In this document: piece after piece, positions 22,169-26,290 of the stretch
How the letters are laid out: each line of letters opens with the position of its first letter
How positions within the stretch are numbered: the stretch's first letter is position 1
Origin: PVC group bacterium
GTDB taxonomy: Bacteria > Verrucomicrobiota > Kiritimatiellia > UBA8416 > PXDI01
Length of the DNA: 26,290 bases
Reading direction: 5' to 3'
Assembly (NCBI GenBank): GCA_003565095.1
Contig: PXDI01000342.1
Span: 1 to 26,290, forward strand
The notes under the pieces: generated by a model
What the model saw: the letters and a program-made list of their open reading frames with translations, nothing else
Database searches by the model: none
Told to the model about the DNA's origin: nothing
Made by a program: the position numbers and the translations under genes

Positions 22169-23119
22169 ATGCAATATTATAAAGATAATTCGTATTCGAT
22201 CGGTAACACACCGCTGGTAAAATTGAATAAAGTTGCCGGCGGGAAAGCACTGGTGCTGGGCAAGGTTGAGGGGCGCAATCCGGCGTTTTCGGTTAAGTGC
22301 CGGATCGGTGCGGCCATGATCTGGGATGCGGAGGAGCGCGGGGCGTTGAAGCCGGGTATGGAGATAATTGAACCGACCAGTGGTAATACCGGGATCGCGC
22401 TGGCCTTTACCGGGGCCGCCCGCGGCTATAAGGTCACTTTGACAATGCCTGAAACCATGAGCCTCGAGCGGCGCAAGGTATTGCGTGCTTTTGGTGCCAG
22501 TCTGGAACTGACCGAAGGCCACAAGGGTATGCCCGGAGCCATTAAGCGTGCCGAGGAAATGCTGGCGGAGAATCCCGGCAGATATTTCATGCCGCAGCAG
22601 TTTAATAATCCGGCTAATCCGGCGATTCACGAAAAGACCACCGGACCGGAATTGTGGGAGGCCACCGACGGCAAAATGGATGTGCTGGTGGCCGGTGTGG
22701 GAACCGGCGGAACCATTACCGGGGTGTCGCGCTATTTCAAGAAGACGCGCGGCAAAGCCATTACTTCAGTTGCGGTTGAACCGTCAAACAGTCCGGTAAT
22801 CACTCAGAAGCTGAACGGCGAAGAACTCAAGCCGGGACCGCATGTGATTCAGGGGATCGGCGCTGGTTTTATCCCGGAAGTGCTGGATTTGTCGCTGATC
22901 GACCGTGTTGAGCAGGTCAGCAACGAGGATGCGCTTGAAATGGGGCGCCGGATTGCTTTGGAAGAGGGTTTGCTGGTGGGGATTTCCTGCGGCGCGGCGG
23001 TTGTTGTGGCGGCACGGTTGGCGAATGAGCCGGAGTTTGCCGGGAAGAATATTGTGGTAATTCTGCCCGATGCCGGCGAGCGCTATCTTTCATCGATGTT
23101 GTTCGAGGGACTTGTGTAA
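22169..23119 (+). CDS. cysK: Cysteine synthase A (O-acetylserine sulfhydrylase)
   Basis: The 316-residue PLP enzyme forms cysteine from O-acetylserine and sulfide. It resembles the E. coli CysK subgroup closely: DNSYSIGNTPLVKLN, GRNPAFSVKCRIGAAMIWDAE with the PLP lysine K43, EPTSGNTGIALA, LTMPETMSLERRK, FNNPANPAIHEKTTGPE, VGTGGTITGVSRY and IQGIGAGFIPE. The ATG at 22169 lies 1 nt after the metY stop, with AGGGGA 8 nt upstream inside metY. In many bacteria CysK binds the C-terminal peptide of serine acetyltransferase, ending in Ile. The serine acetyltransferase here also ends in Ile (GAGI), so a cysteine synthase complex is possible. Confidence 0.97.
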   Translation: MQYYKDNSYSIGNTPLVKLNKVAGGKALVLGKVEGRNPAFSVKCRIGAAMIWDAEERGALKPGMEIIEPTSGNTGIALAFTGAARGYKVTLTMPETMSLERRKVLRAFGASLELTEGHKGMPGAIKRAEEMLAENPGRYFMPQQFNNPANPAIHEKTTGPELWEATDGKMDVLVAGVGTGGTITGVSRYFKKTRGKAITSVAVEPSNSPVITQKLNGEELKPGPHVIQGIGAGFIPEVLDLSLIDRVEQVSNEDALEMGRRIALEEGLLVGISCGAAVVVAARLANEPEFAGKNIVVILPDAGERYLSSMLFEGLV

Positions 23120-23127
23120 AAGAGCAA

Positions 23128-23210
23128 TGTACCACAGGCATTCCTGCCTGTGGGGTAGGGGCGCGGCTTAAGATTTTCGATTAAGCGTAACCGACGAAGT
23201 GTGTGGTACA
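23128..23210. repeat. 83-bp repeat element with 9-bp perfect inverted termini and internal REP hairpin
   Basis: TGTACCACA (23128-23136) and TGTGGTACA (23202-23210) are perfect inverted repeats. Within the left end lies a 9-bp perfect hairpin, CCACAGGCA/TGCCTGTGG (23132-23153, loop TTCC). The left 20-odd bases are nearly identical to the left end of the element at 20789-20851. The centre holds GTAGGGGCG and an imperfect palindrome (CTTAA..TTAAG at 23167-23185). It lies between cysK and metX-metW and looks like a non-coding mobile or REP-type element. Confidence 0.72.
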
Positions 23211-23231
23211 AAGTGCGAGAGAGATTGGCGT

Positions 23232-23249
23232 GTACGAGTAAGAGTAAGA
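23232..23249. repeat. Short hexamer tandem repeat
   Basis: Three 6-bp units in a row read GTACGA, GTAAGA, GTAAGA, then GAG. They lie in the gap upstream of the metX-metW gene, between the palindromic element and the start codon. Function is unknown; possibly simple-sequence slippage. Confidence 0.5.
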
Positions 23250-23304
23250 GAGGGGAACGCATCTGCTCCGTACGCGTTACACGTGCACTCGAATCACATT
23301 GGGG

Positions 23305-25164
23305 ATGGCGAAGTCTACTATGACGGAAACAGCCAACAACAGTGTCGGGGTTGTGCAGACCCGGACCATCAGCCTGCCTGTGCCGGCTGGTGGCTGGCGG
23401 TTGCACGGGGGCGGGGTGCTGCCGCGCATCGACGTTGCATACGAAACCTATGGCGAGCGTGCGCCCGATAATTCCAACGTCGTTTTTGTCTGCCATGCAT
23501 TAACCGGTGATGCGCATGCCGCCGGTTATCACGATTCGGAGCAGCCGGAGAACGCCGGCTGGTGGGATAACATGATCGGCCCCGGCAAGGGGATTGATAC
23601 CCGTTTTTATCACGTTATCTGTGCCAACATTCTAGGCGGCTGCCGGGGAACGACCGGACCGTGTTCGGAAAATCCGCAAACCGGCAAACCGTACGGATCA
23701 TCATTTCCGCGTATTGCGGTTGAGGATATCGTTGATGTGCACATTGCGTTGTTGCGGCATCTGGGCATAGAGAAGGTGGCGGCGGTGGCGGGGGGGTCAT
23801 TTGGCGGAATGCAGGTGCTGGACTGGGCTATTCGCCATCCGGAAACCGCCGAACACTGCCTGTGCATTGCTTCGGCCGCGAGTCTTGCTACCCAGGCGCT
23901 GGCTTTTGATATTGTCGGGCGTCAGGCACTGACCGGAGATGATAACTGGCAAAGCGGCGACTATTATGACAGTGGAAGTTTTCCGGAAAAAGGGTTGGCG
24001 TTGGCAAGACGGATCGGGCACATAACCTACCTTTCGCCTGAAATGATGCACCGCAAATTCGGCCGGGAAAGACGCCCGGTTGTGCAGGATGCAACGCAAA
24101 CTGAAGCCACCCACACCAGCCTTTTCGAGGTAGAGAGCTATCTGGATTATCAGGGACGTAAATTTGTTGAACGGTTCGATGCCAACTCGTATTTGCAGAT
24201 CACCTGCGCAATGGATGAATTTGATCTTACCGCCCGTTACGGCAGTCTTGCCAAAGCGTTTGAGCCGATCCGCGCACGTATGCTGATAGTGGCGCTCAGT
24301 GATGACTGGCTGTTTCCGCCTGAACAGTCCGAGGCGCTTGCCAATGCGCTGCTCAGCACCGGTAAGAATGTTTCATATTGCCGGCTGGAGGCGCCGCACG
24401 GGCACGATGCCTTTCTGGTGGATGTGGCGCACCTGACGGAAGTAATCCGCGCCTTTATGCCGTGGGTGCATTGTTCCGGCTGCGGGACAGAAGTTTCTGC
24501 CGCCGGCAGCGCGCCGACGGATGAGGCGCAGGTCTGCTGTGTTAATCAGGCAGTTGCTCCGGAGCGGCTGGCCGAGTACCGCAAAATTGCCGCGATGGTC
24601 ACGCCCGGCAGCCGGGTTATTGATCTGGGCTGCGGTGACGGTGGGTTGCTCTCTGTGCTGGAAAGTGAATGCGGCATATCGGGGTTCGGGGTGGATATCG
24701 CTCTGGATCATATTGTCACGGTGATGGATAAAGGCCACGATGTTTTTCAGTCCGATATCGACCATGGACTTTCAATGATTCCTGACAGTGCCTATGATGT
24801 GGCGATTTTGAGCGAGACGATGCAGGTGGTGCATCGGCCGCGGGCGGTGTTGCGGGACATGCTGCGTGTGGCCCGGCAGGGCATCGTCAGCTTTCCCAAT
24901 TTCGGCCGGGTGACCAACCGTCTGCACCTGCTGCTGCGCGGCAGAATGCCGGTCGGTCGTGCGTTGCCGTATCAATGGTATGAAACCCCCAATATCCACC
25001 TTTTTACGTTTCGTGATTTTTGTGAGTTGTGCAGGCGCGATGAAATTCGTATTCTGGAAACAGTTGCACTCTCGCATGACTGTTGTGGTCGCTGGCTGGC
25101 GGCGGCAGGCTTGCGGAATCTTGGTGCAGACCGTATCATCGCACGGGTTGCCCGCAAAAATTGA
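23305..25164 (+). CDS. Homoserine O-acetyltransferase fused to MetW
   Basis: The 619-residue protein joins two enzymes of methionine synthesis. Residues ~15-388 form a MetX α/β-hydrolase that acetylates homoserine from acetyl-CoA: FVCHALTGDAHAAG, GGCRGTTGP, the nucleophile S165 in AGGSFGGMQ, D334 in SDDWLFPP and H367 in GHDAF. Residues ~420-619 form MetW: VIDLGCGDGGLL, YDVAILSETMQVVHRP, VSFPNFGRVTNRL, GRMPVGRALPYQWYETPNIHLFTFRDF. MetW is normally a separate protein required for MetX activity in many Proteobacteria. The linker (389-420) has HCSGCG and QVCC, four cysteines (390, 393, 411, 412). The start is uncertain: ATG 23305 or 23320, neither with a strong ribosome site; the frame opens at a TTG at 23299. 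The product supplies MetY. Confidence 0.94.
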   Translation: MAKSTMTETANNSVGVVQTRTISLPVPAGGWRLHGGGVLPRIDVAYETYGERAPDNSNVVFVCHALTGDAHAAGYHDSEQPENAGWWDNMIGPGKGIDTRFYHVICANILGGCRGTTGPCSENPQTGKPYGSSFPRIAVEDIVDVHIALLRHLGIEKVAAVAGGSFGGMQVLDWAIRHPETAEHCLCIASAASLATQALAFDIVGRQALTGDDNWQSGDYYDSGSFPEKGLALARRIGHITYLSPEMMHRKFGRERRPVVQDATQTEATHTSLFEVESYLDYQGRKFVERFDANSYLQITCAMDEFDLTARYGSLAKAFEPIRARMLIVALSDDWLFPPEQSEALANALLSTGKNVSYCRLEAPHGHDAFLVDVAHLTEVIRAFMPWVHCSGCGTEVSAAGSAPTDEAQVCCVNQAVAPERLAEYRKIAAMVTPGSRVIDLGCGDGGLLSVLESECGISGFGVDIALDHIVTVMDKGHDVFQSDIDHGLSMIPDSAYDVAILSETMQVVHRPRAVLRDMLRVARQGIVSFPNFGRVTNRLHLLLRGRMPVGRALPYQWYETPNIHLFTFRDFCELCRRDEIRILETVALSHDCCGRWLAAAGLRNLGADRIIARVARKN

Positions 25165-25178
25165 AATGGGAGTTTGTG

Positions 25179-26153
25179 ATGGCATTGAGCAGTGAAATTG
25201 AAGCAGCAATGCAGGGTTCGCTTGAGCGGCTTGCATCCTGCTGGCAGTGCCCGATTAGCGCCAACACCAGCCGTCGCGGCAATCTGGCCGGGCAGCAGGC
25301 CGTTCACAAGGTGTTGCATAATCTTATCTCGATTCTGTTTCCGGGCTGTCATGGTGACCAGCCGGTGTCTGAGGAGGGTTTGAGTCAATGTGTGCCGACT
25401 TTGCTCAGATCAACGCTTGAGCCGCTGCAGGAGCAGGTGCGGCGTGCTTTCGAATATGAGTGCGGCCGGCATCCCTGTCCCGAAGACTGCTGTGAATGCG
25501 CGATCCAGTCTGGGCGAGCGGTTGCCGCATTTGTTGGTGAGCTTCCGCAAATACAGAATGTATTGCAGGCTGATATAGTTGCGGCCTACGAAGGTGACCC
25601 GGCGGCAAAATCGACGATGGAAGTTGTTATGAGCTATCCGGGGGTCTATGCGATAATTGTCCATCGTCTGGCGCACGAGTTGTACCGGGCGGATGTGCCG
25701 CTGATTCCGCGCATTATGTCGGAATATGCCCATTCGCAGACCGGTATTGATATTCATCCCGGCGCGACAATTGGCGGCGGATTCTTTATTGATCACGGTA
25801 CCGGTGTGGTGATCGGTGAGACCTGTGTAATTGGTCGTAACGTAAAGATTTATCAGGGAGTCACCCTCGGTGCGCTCAGTTTCAAGAAGGATGAGGAAGG
25901 CCGGTTGGTAAAGGGGATTAAGCGTCATCCGGATGTTGGAGAGAATACCGTTATTTATGCCGGTGCCACTATTCTTGGCGGTGAAACGGTTATCGGAGCC
26001 AATTCAGTTATTGGTGGTAATGTCTGGCTGACGCATTCGGTGCCGCCGGGGGCGAAAGTTTACAATCAGCAGCCGAAACCGCTTATCCGCGAATCAGATG
26101 GACGCTGGAAAGTGGCTGACGGTCCCTGGAATGATGTCGGTGCGGGAATCTGA
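25179..26153 (+). CDS. Serine O-acetyltransferase, EpsC-type, with Cys-rich N-terminal segment
   Basis: The 324-residue enzyme acetylates serine to O-acetylserine, the substrate of CysK. The catalytic domain (about 145-300) has YPGVYAIIVHRLAHELY, GIDIHPGATIGGGFFIDHGTGVVIGET (D191 and H206 equivalent to the catalytic pair of E. coli CysE) and left-handed β-helix hexapeptide repeats, ending VYNQQPK. The N-terminal ~140 residues are helical and contain an unusual cluster: C95-x4-C100-x3-C104-C105-x-C107, with further Cys at 57 and 71. The C-terminus ends in Ile, as needed for docking into CysK in the classical complex. GGGAG 6 nt before the ATG at 25179 fixes the start; the gene follows metX-metW by 14 nt. 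Confidence 0.94.
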   Translation: MALSSEIEAAMQGSLERLASCWQCPISANTSRRGNLAGQQAVHKVLHNLISILFPGCHGDQPVSEEGLSQCVPTLLRSTLEPLQEQVRRAFEYECGRHPCPEDCCECAIQSGRAVAAFVGELPQIQNVLQADIVAAYEGDPAAKSTMEVVMSYPGVYAIIVHRLAHELYRADVPLIPRIMSEYAHSQTGIDIHPGATIGGGFFIDHGTGVVIGETCVIGRNVKIYQGVTLGALSFKKDEEGRLVKGIKRHPDVGENTVIYAGATILGGETVIGANSVIGGNVWLTHSVPPGAKVYNQQPKPLIRESDGRWKVADGPWNDVGAGI

Positions 26154-26166
26154 TAGGGGAGAGATT

Positions 26167-26290
26167 AGACAGCAGACTGCAGACAGCAGACTGCAGACCG
26201 CAGACAGAAGACTGAAGACTGAAGACTGCAGACCGCAGACTGCAGACCGCAGACTGAAGACTGAAGACAGAAGACCGCAGACAGAAGATG
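26167..26290. repeat. Heptanucleotide tandem repeat array, at least 17.7 units, cut by window edge
   Basis: The array starts 13 bp after the serine acetyltransferase stop and runs to the window end. Every full unit is AGAC-N-G-M, where position 5 is A, T or C and position 7 is A or C. The five variants seen are AGACAGC, AGACTGC, AGACCGC, AGACAGA and AGACTGA. The 7-bp period is not a multiple of three. The plus strand meets TGA stops, so it is unlikely to be coding on that strand. Confidence 0.92.

Noticed and set aside
26167..26290. CRISPR array
   Set aside because: The units are 7 bp and contiguous, with no unique spacers, and no cas gene is nearby.

Overview
This 26.3 kb window (by eye roughly 55% GC) looks like a chromosomal segment of a Gram-negative bacterium. 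It encodes a TonB-dependent receptor, a secretin, a SurA-like periplasmic chaperone, a β-barrel candidate and three likely lipoproteins or exported proteins with lipoboxes or signal peptides. My best lineage guess is the PVC group (Kiritimatiellota, Lentisphaerota or Verrucomicrobiota). That guess rests on the gene mix: a UAP1-type UDP-sugar pyrophosphorylase, a MetX-MetW fusion, a plant-type agmatine pathway and short RAYT/REP-type repeats. No marker in the window proves it. No stretch longer than about 240 bases lacks a gene.

Layout. 1-116: first codons of a REP-associated (Y1/HUH) transposase cut by the window edge. 280-3755 (minus): β-barrel candidate, 3-methyladenine glycosylase, a 52-residue membrane protein and glutamine-dependent NAD synthetase, tightly packed. 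3810-6742 (plus): leucine-rich-repeat lipoprotein, SurA/PpiC-type chaperone and RsmA. 6719-9403 (minus): YfiR-domain protein and TonB receptor. 9576-11473 (plus): agmatine deiminase and N-carbamoylputrescine amidase (AguA-AguB), i.e. agmatine to putrescine. 11597-15191 (plus): a secretin, a coiled-coil/TPR exported protein and an Ig-like lipoprotein, which together look like an uncharacterised envelope system. 15278-16690 (plus): UDP-N-acetylhexosamine pyrophosphorylase-like protein. 16754-20107 (minus): rpsB, tsf, a CDP-alcohol phosphatidyltransferase and a soluble histidine kinase, preceded by a structured rpsB leader. 20345-26153 (plus): a sulfur amino acid cluster.

The sulfur cluster is the most coherent unit. 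An Rrf2 regulator with an IscR-like Cys triad is followed by O-acetylhomoserine sulfhydrylase (MetY), cysteine synthase (CysK), a homoserine O-acetyltransferase fused to MetW, and serine acetyltransferase. The set supplies both activated substrates (O-acetylhomoserine, O-acetylserine) and both sulfide-incorporating enzymes, giving homocysteine and cysteine. Two of its intergenic gaps hold short palindromic elements ending in TGTACCACAG-type inverted termini. The window ends in a 7-bp tandem repeat array.

Most noteworthy: the MetX-MetW fusion with a Cys-containing linker and the neighbouring Cys-rich serine acetyltransferase; the paired palindromic elements; the secretin/coiled-coil/Ig-lipoprotein set with a shared acidic-aromatic motif; divergent promoters at 3764-3802 predicting near-leaderless mRNAs; a nested dyad between the TonB receptor and aguA; and a ribosomal protein S2 with a roughly 100-residue charged tail.
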